Positions 43,400 through 54,858 of a DNA stretch of 64,000 nucleotides are shown here, piece after piece. The notes under the pieces were generated by a model. It had not been told where the DNA came from, did not search any database, and worked only from the letters and a program-made list of their open reading frames with translations. The translations under genes and the position numbers were made by a program. The number at the start of each line of letters is the position of its first letter. Positions within the stretch are counted from its first letter, which is position 1. The stretch spans positions 46,932,067 through 46,996,066 of the forward strand of contig CM060983.1 in NCBI GenBank assembly GCA_030765065.1, read 5' to 3'. The DNA is from Deroplatys truncata. Taxonomy: Eukaryota; Arthropoda; Insecta; Mantodea; Mantidae.

Positions 43400-44310
43400 A
43401 AATGTCAGAGTGATTGTAGTGTGAATATGCATTGTTGTGTGACATTGATTTGAGATGTTTGTTGATTGGAAGCATTGTCGAGAAGTGGGTTTATATGGCC
43501 TTACTGAAACTGACAATAATAGCGTGCAATAATGTAGCGAGGGGGTGAGCTGTTTATCATTATTAGAGACGAGCAAATGACGTCAGAGTGGCGTGTTTTT
43601 CTTAGAATTTTTGGGAACATTTTCCCCAGAGCATATGTTTTCGTAATTTTCATTGGATATAAATATAGACGCTAATGTTGGCGCGTTTTATTAACCAATA
43701 GCACCTCGGTTATAATCTTTAGGCATATTGGGGCGAGGAAGTATAAATTCAGTGTCAGGGTCAAGTTTCACGGAGTTCAACGGAGGCATTCATGGAGTAT
43801 GCGTCGCATGCAGTTCATCAAGGTTACGCGTAGCAAATTTATAACAAATCTCTCGTGTCGTAAAGTTAATTACATAAAAAGTTGAAGTACGCGAATTAAT
43901 AATGGGCAGTAAATAAGTTATTATAACAGTTTCAGTTTGGCGAGTGTCAAGATTAATAGATGAAAGTGAATAATGTGTTACGACAATAAAAGTGTAAAAA
44001 CAAATTCTTTTATCAGTGTTATCTTTGGATAAAAACTCCTCTCCGTTTACACACCTGTACAAGATAAGTGCTTGACCGAGAAATCATAGCTAGCCGGAGG
44101 ACAGTGAACCCAAAATTAAATACAATAACAGGCGCTCAGCAAAAGATAACACGAAGTGACCGCGATAAATTGTCTTTTATACGTGCGGCAAATAAACAGT
44201 AGCATCTTTAAACTACCAACATTAATACCACTACATATTGTTTCCACAATGTCGGGCGAACAACAATAATACTGCCACATATTTGGCGCCCAAACGTGGG
44301 GCTAACAAAT
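43400..44310 (+). mobile_element. LTR-like block ending in a PBS-like motif
   Basis: A block without coding that contains AATAAA-type signals (near 43985) and ends CTGCCACA just before TTTGGCGCCCAAACGTGGGG (44282-44301). That last string resembles the tRNA primer-binding site that follows many insect LTRs. Family D LTRs hold a related ATTGGCTTCC-ACGTGGGGC string close to their 3' ends, so the motif may instead belong inside an LTR. The left end was not determined. Confidence 0.4.
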
Positions 44311-44324
44311 ATACTACTGCAAAA

Positions 44325-44765
44325 GCCATCTCACGACACGAAGCAGAAGATCCGGCTGTCATGCGCTGTTGTCTCTGTGGACAGGTGACGAAGCAAGACA
44401 GCATTTTCGAGGGATGGGACCTAGAAGGCTGTCTGCCTTTCTGTGTGAGGGCGGCGGTTGGACTGGACGGCACCCTAATGCCATCTGCGCGGCACGAAGT
44501 GGGTGGTTACAGGGATGAGACCTAGCAGGCTAACTGTCAGCCTTTATATGGGAGCGGCGGTTGGACTGGACGGCACCCTAATGCCGTCTGCACGGCACGA
44601 AGCAGATTCGGTAGCTATGCGCTAGGGTCTCTGTGACACGTGACGGAGCGGGTGGTTCCAGGGCTGAGATCTAGAAGGTAACTGTCCATCACATATCGTT
44701 CTAAGAGATCCACCAACAGTTCCGTCGCGATATGACCAAGGAGTTAAAGCGATGTAAAATAAAAT
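44325..44765 (+). repeat. Repeat family C with internal partial tandem copies
   Basis: The unit GGTTGGACTGGACGGCACCC with AATGCC and CGGCACGAAG recurs about every 105-110 bases, giving two to three partial units. It ends with the family tail AAAGCGATGTAAAATAAAAT. Confidence 0.6.
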
Positions 44766-45264
44766 GGAGTAAAACAATTAAAATTTCTCCAATATCATCT
44801 ATATTCAAATTATTTTCATTCTGTAGCGTATGATTAACAGAAGACTCACACTTTTAATAACTTCCCCTCTAAAATAGCATTTTCCGCTGTTTTCCTTTAT
44901 TCATGATTGGAATTTATTTCAGTGATAATCAGGTTTGTCTTGTTGTGCTATTCTTGTTTTTATATAATCATTTTTAAAAGTATTAAGCTTTGTCTGTGTG
45001 GTACCCCTACTTCTGGAATAGCTGAAAATTTTATTTCTGAATAAAATAAATGGATTTCATTTTTCAATTCCTTTGTCATGTTTTGAAGTCCTATCGCTTT
45101 CGGATGTTTCTGGCGAGTTCGTGTAAGAGAATGAAATTTCAAGTCCAGCATATATCGACCTGCTTTATCTGCCTAAATCGAAAGTCAAACTTTATTTCAA
45201 TTAATATGGAGTTGATACAGGAATAGGATTCTGTAAGAGGAATTGAAGCCATATATAAAAACAT
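44766..45264 (-). repeat. Spacer with a diverged family B fragment
   Basis: 45050-45255 has weak minus-sense family B blocks (CTTTATTTCAATTAATATGG, GAGAATGAAATTTCAAGTCC). The part before 45050 shows nothing recognisable. Confidence 0.4.
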
Positions 45265-46130
45265 TCTGATGTGATACATTCACACGACTTTCTCTACTTT
45301 CAATCGTTTGTAAATGAATGTACAAACTATACTTACTTAAGCATATTTTTCTGTCTACTGCATTTCAATCCAAACCAACCTTTGCAGAAATAGCTACTTA
45401 CGTATTTCGTTATAGATAAAGGGAACAGCGACGGTCAAATGTTTAAGAACAGGGCGCTTTTAAGTTTCATATTGTTTCCATGCAAACACGAGAAACAACT
45501 GAAAATCCATGGGGGCTTTAAAATAATGAAAATTATTGAACAATTCGAACCTTTAATAACAGATAGCTCAGAAACGACTTATGCCACAAAACTTATTGGA
45601 AATAAATTGTGTGTTTTAAAGAGATCTACATTTTTTTGTGAGATACGTTTTGATCTATCGCTTAACGTTTACCAGTTATACAAGATTATACAAGATTCCT
45701 ACCAAATGAAGAGGAATTCATAGGCTATTCCCCGAAAATTCAAGATATACATTTTATTTTTAATGTAAATGTCTTTCATATATGGTATTTTAATCAAAAT
45801 CGTTAAAGGAATTTTTTAGAAAATAAGAAATTTCGAAAAATGTTCCATGTAAACGGTAGTTTGGGGTTGGGGCACTTTGTTAAAAATCTTCGTGTCGTAT
45901 CTTAGGAAGATATTGAATCTAAATACCCAGTTTGGTGCTTATCCGAATTTTCATGTTTGAGTTATGGTGTTCACAGGAAGACTCACAGATGCACACACGG
46001 ACATGTTTCCAAAAATGCTTTATTTGGATTCAGCGGGCCTCAAAACATGTATTTCCAGTGAAATCTCGGGTTAGGATTTTTGGGTGGAATGCAGTACTTT
46101 CCTTACTTACTGTACGTAGTGGACAAAGTA
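45265..46130 (+). repeat. Family B repeat, near full length
   Basis: Head TCTGATGTGATACATTCACA, then ACGTATTTCGTTATAGATAA, GATAGCTCAGAAACG, GATCTACATTTTTTTGTGAG, TCAAGATATACATTTTATTT, GTTCCATGTAAACGGTAGTT and GTGTTCACAGGAAGACTCAC. The tail is GGGTGGAATGCAGTACTTTC ... GTAGTGGACAAAGTA. Both ends resemble family A ends, so B is a sister or parent family about 870 bp long. This is the reference copy in the window. Confidence 0.75.
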
Positions 46131-47757
46131 GATTAGAGTAAATGGTGTATTTATTGGTCTTAAATATTTTACATGTTCAAACTCATCGGGTCAGACAGAC
46201 CGTACGTGCTTATATAATACACTGCAGTTCTTATTTTTCATACTATATTCATCATACTGAACTTTGAAGTTAATTATATTTACAAGAAATAAAGGAAAAT
46301 AAAAACAGATAAACCAACAACAAAAATCACACCAACAAAACAGAAGAAGAACAAGAAGAGAAAAAGACTTGTTCACAAGCACACACTATCATTTACAGAA
46401 TAAACTTATACCCGCCTCTTATCCACTAACCCTCATCCTCCCACCCTTGACCCTCTTCCTTACATTCCGATCTGAGCTGCACAACCTTTTGTGAAAATGT
46501 ACCAACTGCTTGCCCCTCCCAACCAGCAAAGTCCAACAAGCTTGTAATCCTCTCCTTGAGCTAACAAAGAAACCTGACAGATACTTTCTTCTCAACTGTT
46601 TTGTCTTAATACAATGCGCCAGTAGATAAAATAATACACCACATTGGGTTAGACAAAGTCATGTGAGCGTAACGCTTCAGATTTATTACCTATTTTATCA
46701 ATACAATTGACGGTGTTAGATTCTACTGCATTTTTAGTGCTTTTACTTACATCCTAAAATAAGCGAAATTAATAGCACTATTTTTGAGAACAAAGCCTAA
46801 TGCAAATACTGCATTTACTTTAAAAAATTAGTTTTCCTATTGGTCTGTCGCAGGCATACTCTCAAAGATAGAAATTACATTTCAGTGATAAAAAAATGAA
46901 AACGTCTGCATGTAATTGCAATTTGTAGGCTGTCACTGATAATTGGGTATCGATTTGTGGTTATTACAGCTGACAAACACACGAAATATCGTTTGCTTAC
47001 ATTCGGTTAACCTCTTTAACACGTATCGATCGCTGTGTTTTTATTGGTCTGTTTGTGGAGCGAATGTATACCAAAGAGAAAAAACGGATAGACAGACAGA
47101 ACCTTTTATTTTTCGTCCTCGGGTGTATATGTTTTAAAATGAGAAGTCACGAAGGTAAAATACAGGGTTACTACAAAAGAAACTACACTTCCAATGCTAT
47201 ATAAAAAACATTCTTCATTGCCATTTAGGTTAAGAAACTATTGGTAATTTTTAAGGGTAATTATAAAACCAATCACCTAACTGACTGCTAATCCATTTAT
47301 CAATGACTATGAATTATGCTGAACATTCTTGTCATTGTATAACCACATCGACACACTCAGTTTAATCAACACACTAATTATTGTATCCAGGGTCATAATC
47401 ATCACCTGATAATGCTACCTTCTTCATCGTGGGAGATTGATGTTTAAGATCTGATCAAATGTCGTACATTAGTTACTTGTTTCATAAACAAAAATGTTTT
47501 TCTTCCAGAGGAGTTACATATTTTTTCATTAATGTAACATTTCACATTTTCTGTAGAGGTTAGGTGTGTAGTTATGCATTATTTGTTAATTCAGCAATTA
47601 GTATTAATGTTAGCTGTTATCGCTTTAATGGCACTACTGGAAGCCCGCCGCTCCCACGGCACTGCTATATGAATCCGTTCGTGCAGTAGCGGCGGGCTGG
47701 CTCTCGATTTCTCCCCTAGGTGACACTAACGATTCAAAAGTATATTACGCTTAACTT
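46131..47757. other. Mostly featureless; head remnant and GC-rich hairpin
   Basis: 46640-46683 is a minus-sense family A/B head remnant (CAAAGTCATGTGAGCGTAAC). 47642-47698 is a GC-rich hairpin: AGCCCGCCGCT pairs with AGCGGCGGGCT, and ACTGC with GCAGT inside. No gene. Confidence 0.5.
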
Positions 47758-48411
47758 TGAGGCAGTATTTTTAACACTTAAAAAAATTTCAGTCTAATTA
47801 TATCATACACACATTCAATAACAGCCCGCCTTAAAGCAATATCTGTATGTAACAATATATAAAAAGTGTATATTATAGTCATTGTATATGTTTATATTAT
47901 TGTATACATGTTCAGTAATGTTATGCGAATGTATTACGTAATTTTATAATGTAGGAGCTGTGAGAATAATAGGTTAAAGTTGAGGTAACTTTAAGGCAAA
48001 ATAAATTTGAAAGTTTAAATGCTACTAGTCATTATTGGAGCAACAATAATGTAAATTTTGAGACAGTTTAATAAATAGCCAATCAACAACCAGAAATGTG
48101 CTTAAGTTAAATAGAAGTATTTTATTGGATTAGGAATAGCCAATCAGAGAATTGAAATACAGAAATTTACAAATTTAGGCGGAAGAAATCTAGTCAGTTG
48201 CTTGTAGACAGCGCTCATAACTGGACGCGTTGCTAGCAGACAATGTTACTAACCGGACGCGAGATTTTGTGGCGAAGGCTACCGGAAACGTTTTACCATA
48301 CGTGCGGTTGCAAATACTTCAAGTTAGGCTCCCCAACAGTCGAAATATAATACACATTCTTCAAACTGGCTTTCCATACGTTGCAGCAACAAACCACCTT
48401 CAGTATACACC
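47758..48411 (+). mobile_element. Family D LTR (copy D5), internally deleted
   Basis: Starts TGAGGCAGTATTTTTAACAC. It follows the consensus to GACAGCGCTCATAACTGGAC, then jumps to GGCGAAGGCTACCGG, losing about 300 bp, and runs on to ACCACCTTCA. No matching 4-bp duplication was found, so the right end may be truncated. Confidence 0.65.
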
Positions 48412-50699
48412 GTGATATTTAACTACAGACAGCTCACATAACCTTATTCTCTCTAAACAGCATGCCAAACAATATTAGACTAAACTACAAGTGCCATAGG
48501 AGAATGAGTTACGCTATCGCCAAGCGAGGCAATTCATCCCGATACCTGCTACGAGACACAGCCGGCGCCATCAGTTGCGCCATTCATGATAAACTGGGTA
48601 AATTACTGGGTGACGTGGTGGTTCTTTTAAAAGAATAACGTAAGTATAGAATACTAATGGATAATACACTCTGCAATAGAGTTTTCGTTTTGAATAGTTT
48701 TGCGACCTACTAAATGGCTTGCATGTCTTTCACGAATATTTTGTACCATAATCCGTATTCTGGCTCTTGCTTTTGAAGACTTCCTTGGTACTATACCACG
48801 CCGCCGAGAACACCCTCTTAAACGATGACTCATTAAACAAACTAGTATCACATAACGAAAAGAACAAAATAACATATCAACACTTTATATCTATGGCACT
48901 GTCTTATTTTTTAGCGGGTAAACATTTGGTGATATGGTTAGCAACGCTGTGATCAAGTATCAGTGGCAAATAAACACTTTCTTCTTTTTGAATGCAACAA
49001 ATGTAGGTGGCTATGAACTCAAAACAGCCAATTGTTGTAAAAATGATGCATATTTTGCAATGACACAACGAACAGAACAAAATAAGTTAGTTTTAAGTTT
49101 GTGGCACCGTCTTCTTTCTAGCGTGTGAACATTTAGTGACATAGTTACCAGCGCTGAGATCAAGTATTCTTCTGTTTGATTTCAAATAAATATAGTTGTT
49201 ATGAACTTAAAACAGCCAACTGTTGTGAATATTTTGGCAATTCACGAAGTAATTTTAGAATTTAATATTTTTGTAGAGACAGTAGTTTCGATTGGTATGC
49301 TACTCTTAGTGCTTATTTAGCTTCAAATTATACGTAGAGTTTCATCGTTTATATTTTATAGCAATAAACTCATAAATGCTTCTCTTTCGTGCATTTGTTT
49401 AATTATTCGGCTCTGCTAGATATGAAAACAAATAGATTTGTGTGTGGTTTGCTGAGAGGGATGAAATTGCTAATTTACTGCGTTATGATGACGTAGGAAA
49501 CGAAAATTGAATTTTATCTCATTATGATTTTCTCGCCAAATACACCTGTTAAATTGATAATTCTTGGTAATTTAATTCTGATTTTAAACTTGTTTATTGT
49601 CATAAAATAAAAATACATTAAGCTATTTTAAATTACATTATCAGTACTAATGCGGTTATTTTTTTAGCAGCATGACCATATAAGTTAATCCGGCTGCAAA
49701 CGCTACATAAAGGTCGTATTGTATATTTGAACTTTACTCGTATAACAACTTAGTAAAATCCGCGGTCTATAGACTGCACGAGTATTAAGGAGAGATAAAT
49801 CCCCCCACTCTACTAGTCTTTTGCCTTTAGCTACTAAGATATACAATGAGGTGTCTTAAAGAGGAAGTGGGCTGATACGCGGGAAACAAGTATCACATCA
49901 CTATTGTAAACACAGCAATTTTATATTATGGAAAAACTTAATAGAATCTTGTTTACATCGTGATAACTCAAAAACAAAAATTTTGTAAGAGGTGTGTTAA
50001 ATAGCACTGTTTTGAGATGATGGTGATGTGTGATTAGACTCCCTGTAAAAACCATAAATAAATAAAATAAAGCCGCTGGTTTTCTTTGTAAAACTTCAGT
50101 TGAAATAATTTGTATTATTAAAATCAATCGGCGAGGAACTTTTTTTATTGAAGAGTTAAATGGGGAATGAAGGCTATTAAATACCCAAAAAAAGTTTGAA
50201 TTAACTTTTAGAAGATATCCCATGATAATACCGATGTATGTGAAGTGCTATTGCTAGTTATATGCAAACATTTGTTTTTACATCCGCTGCACCTTGCTCT
50301 TTGCTTGGCCTGTCTCACAGCAATCTACAAACACAGCATTTTTCTTGTAATTCTCTTGTGTCTTTATTCTGCCTTCACAATTGAATAGTTACAACAGCGA
50401 TGTGATTAAGTGATAAACAATTTTGTGAGAGTAAAATAAAACAGGGGCTAGGCGAAATTATGGCAGGACTCAGAGGCGTGACCAGTGAGTTACCCCTCCC
50501 AAGGGATTTTACTATGGTGCTGAACTGTAGCTAAAAACTTATCCAAGGAATTTTCAGAAAACTTTTATGAAAACCATAGCCGGATAGAGGGTGCACGTGT
50601 GAAACAGAAGTCTAGAGTATTTAAATTTAGAAGCTTGTGGTACAAAGGAAAAAGTGAATCCCTCCAAACTGAACAGTAATGGCGTTTTGAGACCTACAA
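48412..50699. other. No gene recognised
   Basis: About 2.3 kb. Two related stretches (GTGGCACCGTC...TCTAGCGTGTGAAC at about 49100 and TATGGCACTGTC...TTTAGCGGGTAAAC at about 48890) hint at an old local duplication, spaced about 200 bp. Frames such as 49921-50223 (minus, 100 codons) have no recognised domain. Confidence 0.45.
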
Positions 50700-51300
50700 A
50701 TTTGACGTGAGGTTTTTGTGTGTGGAGTACTCAAAAACGAAGTCAGTTAAATACCTTATTTCTTATTTAAGTGAGCTATCTCTCAGGATGAAAGGCGAAA
50801 ATTTACACGAAAGCCTCCCTCATCCCAAATAAAGATTTACATGGAAAAAGTTTCGTTGTCTTTCTTTCTAAAAAATGGCTCTAGGGGTTTTGACAAAAAT
50901 ATGCGTTTGAGATACGGCAACGAGGAATAAAATGTCTGTCTTGAATTTTCGGTATATAGTCTTATAACCACCGTTTGTTTTTAATGAATTTTCTGTAATT
51001 AACCACAAGAAGCATGTAATTGTCTCTGGAAAAACACAGAGCTCATTATAATAAACACTCTGTGTAAAATGAAATTTATCTAACCATCTCCGAAATATTA
51101 GCTGTTGTACATTTGAACTTTCCAGTGTTTTAAACGACACACTGTGCTATATCACTGTTCTTTTATTTCTCGTGAATTCATGTAAAGTGAATGTAGTATT
51201 AAGGTAAGTGTATAGAAATGTGCTGCTTTTTAAACATTTGACTATTCCATTCCCCTGTGTGCTCTTGTATATTTACAACAAAATGTGTATCGAAGATATT
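50700..51300 (-). repeat. Diverged family B repeat, minus strand
   Basis: AAAAATGGCTCTAGGGGTTT, AATAAAATGTCTGTCTTGAA, and TTTTAAACATTTGACTATTC in reverse order relative to the plus copies. Divergence is high, so this is an old copy. Confidence 0.5.
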
Positions 51301-51544
51301 TCTTCCAATATGTATCAGTGTTTACTTTTATGTAGTTTCTTACAGGAAATTCTTACAAATCTTAATCGAGATAAACGTTTTCAGAATTAGTTTCATTGCA
51401 CATTTCTTTGAGGTACAAGGGAGAACAGGAAACGAAGCGATAGTCACATGTTTAAAGCGGTTCGGCATATGCTCGCCTTGAAATCACATGCTTTTAACAA
51501 GACATCCCAAGAAACAACTAAATGATGAGCGCTTCAAAAAAAAT

Positions 51545-52420
51545 TCTGATGTTACACTCACATGACCTTCTCTACTCTTGTAAATCTAATTTTACAAACG
51601 CCTATTCTCCATATGCTTCATGTTAATCGAGATATCGAGATGTCAATCTTATTGGTAATTTTCTTGTAGATGCAAGGGGAATATGGTAGCTTTTAAGCGA
51701 TAGTCAAATATTTTAACGCTGGTTGCTATGTGGCGCATTCCATTCTCTTTGCATGTCCAGGACATAAAAGAAATGAATAACGAATTTGAGAAAAAGTATA
51801 AGTGTTGGAAAATTTAAGGAAATAACAAGCAATATCTCGAAAACGGTTCACTCAACAAAAGAAATGTATATGATATAAGTTGTGTATTTTAACGCGAGCT
51901 ACATTTTGTGTGTAGTAAAATTTTGTCTATCTCTTATGGTTTACCAGTTATGCAAAAGTCGTTCACAATGAAGAATACTTTTGGAGACATTCCCAGAAAA
52001 TTCGAGATATACATTTCATTTCTCATGACATTATCGTAAACATTTGATATTTTCATCAAAATCGTTAGAGCCATTTTTGAGAAAATTAAAATTTTCGAAA
52101 AATCTTCCATGTAAAGGGTAGTCTGGGGTGGGGGGATTTTCTTGAAAACCTTCGTGTCGCATCTCTGGAAGATACTGAACCTAAATACCAAGTTTGGTGC
52201 TTATCCGACTGTTTGTTTTTGAGTTATGCTGTTCACAGACACACACACAGACACACACACACAGACACACACACACAGACACACACACGGACATGTTTCC
52301 AAAAATGCTTTTTTTGGATTCAGGAGGTCTCAAAACATGTATTTCCGGTGAAATCTCGGTATCGAATTTTTGGGTGGAATGCAATACTTCCCCTACTTAC
52401 TATACGTAGTAGAGAAAGTA
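51545..52420 (+). mobile_element. Family A element in family B
   Basis: Head TCTGATGTTACACTCACATG, tail TATACGTAGTAGAGAAAGTA. The interrupted CA tract (about 52241-52290) is punctuated by CAGACA. Inserted in a run of eight A. Confidence 0.85.
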
Positions 52421-52512
52421 ATAACAAGTATTGAAAAGGATATCTCAGAAATGCCTTATGCAACAAAAAAGTATTTGAAATAATAAATGTGTTTTAAGGA
52501 GACCTACATTTT

Positions 52513-53352
52513 TACTTTCTCTACTACGTATAGTAAGTAGGGGAAGTATTGCAATTCCAGCCAAAAATTCGATATCGAGATTTCACCGGAAATACATATT
52601 TTGAGACACCGTGAATCCAAAAAAAGCGTTTTTGGAAACATGTCCGTGTGTGTCTGTCTGTGAACAGCATAACTCAGAAACGAACAGTCGGATAAACACC
52701 AAACTTGGTATTTAGGTTCAGTATCTTCCAAAGATGCGACACGAAGGTTTTCAAGAAAATTCCGCCACCCCAGATTACCCTTTACATGGAACATTTTTCG
52801 AAAATTTTAATTTTCTCAATAACGGCTCTAACGATTTTCATTAAAATATCATATGTTTAAGATGTTTTCATGGCAAACGAAATGTATATATTGAATTTTC
52901 TGGGAATGTCTCCAAAAGTATTCTTCATTGTGAACGACATTTGCATAACTGGTAAACCATAAGAGATAGACAAAATTTTACTACACAAAAATGTAGATCG
53001 CGTTAAAATACACAATTTATGTCATATACATTTTTTGTTGTTGAGTGAACCATTTTCGAGATAGTGCTTGTTATTCCCTTAAATTTTCCAATACTTATAC
53101 TTTTTCTCAAATGGGAATTCGTTATTCATTTTTCTTTGTCCTGGTAATGTAAAGAGAATGGAATACTCCACATTGCAACCAGCTCTTAAAATATTTGACT
53201 ATCGCTTAAATACTACCATATTCCCCTTGCATCTACAATAAAATTAACAATGAGATGAACATCTCGATTAACATGAAGCATATGGAGAATAAGCGTTTGT
53301 AAAAATAGTTTGTACAAGTGCAGAGAAAGTCATGTGAGTGTAACACATCAGA
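52513..53352 (-). mobile_element. Family A element in family B, minus strand
   Basis: Tail TACTTTCTCTACTACGTATA at the left, head GAGTGTAACACATCAGA at the right, with a short GT tract (about 52644-52658). Inserted in the T-run that follows GATCTACA in family B, equivalent to an A-run on the element's own strand. Confidence 0.85.
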
Positions 53353-53404
53353 TTTTTATATTGGGATTTCCTTTTAAATATTAAGTACACACACATCTAC
53401 ACTC

Positions 53405-53539
53405 TCACTCATATTTCTATACTCTAGTGAGGACGGGGAAGAATTTTGGCTAAACAATTTCTCACTCTCCAGGCGGGAATAAAACTCCGGAACTCTGGAT
53501 TTGGAAGCTATTAAACTATACACCAGACCACAAAGGAGT
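53405..53539 (-). mobile_element. SINE family S6, minus strand
   Basis: Minus-sense CTTTGTGGTCTGGTGTATAG resembles an A-box region and GAGTTTTATTCCCGCC a diverged B box. The 3' part ends TTCCCCGTCCTCACTAGAG, similar to the copy at 61805-61955. Confidence 0.5.
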
Positions 53540-53847
53540 GTATATGCATGTTATTTGTCACGCAAATATTTTAAACATGTAGTTTGTTAATCAAACTTGT
53601 TAGAAAGATCATTAAAAAGTAAAAAATATCGAAACTTTTTCCATTTAAAGGATAGTTATGGGTGTCGGATATTCTTGAAAATATCTTTGGAAGATACTGA
53701 ACCGACCTTTCAATTTTGAGTTATGCTGTTCACAGACACACTCACTTATGGTCATTTTTCTAGAAGTACTTTTTAAGTTCAAGGGACCTCAGAACTTGTA
53801 TTTCTGCTTAAAAGGGCATCGAATTTGATGGGTAGAACGCAATATTA

Positions 53848-54267
53848 ACCGAGCGGGATGGCTCAGACGGTAACGTTTGTGGCCTGCATTCGGGTGGTCC
53901 CGGGTTCCCGGTGACCGCCCACTCTGACCATGCAGGTTTCGTGGTTTTCCTCTGGTCGCTGGGGTGGTGTATTCTACCACGATTTCTTATTTCCCTCATT
54001 TCATCTTTCTCTCTTTCATTTTTCATGGTTGCTGCGCTTTGGAAAGATTTCCCACCGCCTTCCACAGGACGCGTTGGCCTTCAGCAAGGATCACTGCGTA
54101 GTCCTCTCGCGGCACTCTTCGCGTCTACTGACGAGAGCGGGTGTTTCGTACTGGAAATGATAGGGACTTCCTACGTGTCTGTAATCCCTCTCCCTGCTGA
54201 CCTGCGACCTCCTGCGAATCCTTCACTTCATCCCTGCCTTCCGGAAGGGGGTGCAGCCAAAATAGCT
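53848..54267 (+). mobile_element. SINE family S3
   Basis: tRNA-like head CCGAGCGGGATGGCTCAGAC (A box) and GGTCCCGGGTTCCCG (B box), then CACTCTGACCATGCAGG, TTTCGTGGTTTTCC and a pyrimidine-rich middle. The 3' limit is unclear because the foldback element starts at 54268. A 135-codon plus frame over it is a by-product. Confidence 0.7.
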
Positions 54268-54531
54268 CTAGTGGAATTAATTGTTCTTTCACACAAGCCG
54301 TGTGTTGGACAGGGTTGAAAAGGTAGAATCAGATGACTGAAAAATTCAATTGCCACAGCCGGGATTTGAACCACGGATCTCCCGGTCTCCACTGAGCTAC
54401 CATGGCAACATGCCGACACGACATTAAATTCTCCAACTGATTCGCAACCGGACGGAGACCGGGAGATCCGTGGTTCAAATCCCAGCTATGGCATTGAATT
54501 TTTCAGTCATCTGATTCTACCTTTCCAACAC
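54268..54531. mobile_element. Foldback element: inverted pair of tRNA-derived SINE S4
   Basis: The left arm is minus sense and the right arm plus sense. Each holds GGAGACCGGGAGATCCGTGG, GTTCAAATCCC (B box) and ATTGAATTTTTCAGTCATC, and ends in GATTCTACCTTT. The left arm also has the A-box side, read in reverse as CCATGGTAGCTCAGTGG, so a tRNA-like unit of about 70 bases can be read at about 54340-54412 (minus). The spacer between arms is about 50 bases. The outer flanks TCTAGT/TCTAGT may be a short target duplication. Confidence 0.7.
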
Positions 54532-54534
54532 TAG

Positions 54535-54854
54535 ATCTAGTTGTTTGCAGTGGCGAAGTGTTTCCCGCCGGTAATTATGTACATCCTACGCCATGCTTCC
54601 TATGAAGGGCCCTGACCCTCTAAGCGGACTGCCAGTCTCATCTCCAAAAGGTGGGTGGTCATCTTACTGATACGGAGAGGTGAAGTGGTCAGCATCTCCC
54701 GCCTGAATGTTGGCCTCCGTGACCGGGATCGCTGCCTATTGCAGCTCCTCATTTTCCTCACGTTGTTAAGTGATCACTGGTTCTATACCTGAGATTTTAA
54801 TTCACACCCCCATGGGTGGGATCGAATCCGGGCGCATTCCAGAGCTTCACGCTC
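54535..54854. repeat. Unassigned GC-rich block with a B-box-like end
   Basis: No second copy in the window. Near its right end GGTGGGATCGAATCCGGGCG resembles a tRNA B box, so this could be the remainder of the S3 element or a separate SINE. Confidence 0.3.
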
Positions 54855-54858
54855 TAGT

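Larger units (their letters stand above)
51305..53846 (+). repeat. One family B copy split by two family A elements and a SINE
   Basis: Blocks continue across each gap in the order of the 45265 reference copy: 51305-51544 (to GAGCGCTTCAAAAAAA), 52421-52512 (CAAGTATTGAAAAGGATATC to GAGACCTACA) and 53540-53846 (GTTATTTGTCACGCAAATAT to the tail). The gaps hold a plus family A, a minus family A and an S6 SINE. It is the clearest record in the window that B is older than A. Confidence 0.65.

Noticed and set aside
54340..54412. A functional tRNA gene on the minus strand in the foldback element
   Set aside because: The tRNA-like unit leads directly into the SINE 3' part and has a mirrored partner. 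A clean acceptor stem could not be confirmed by eye.
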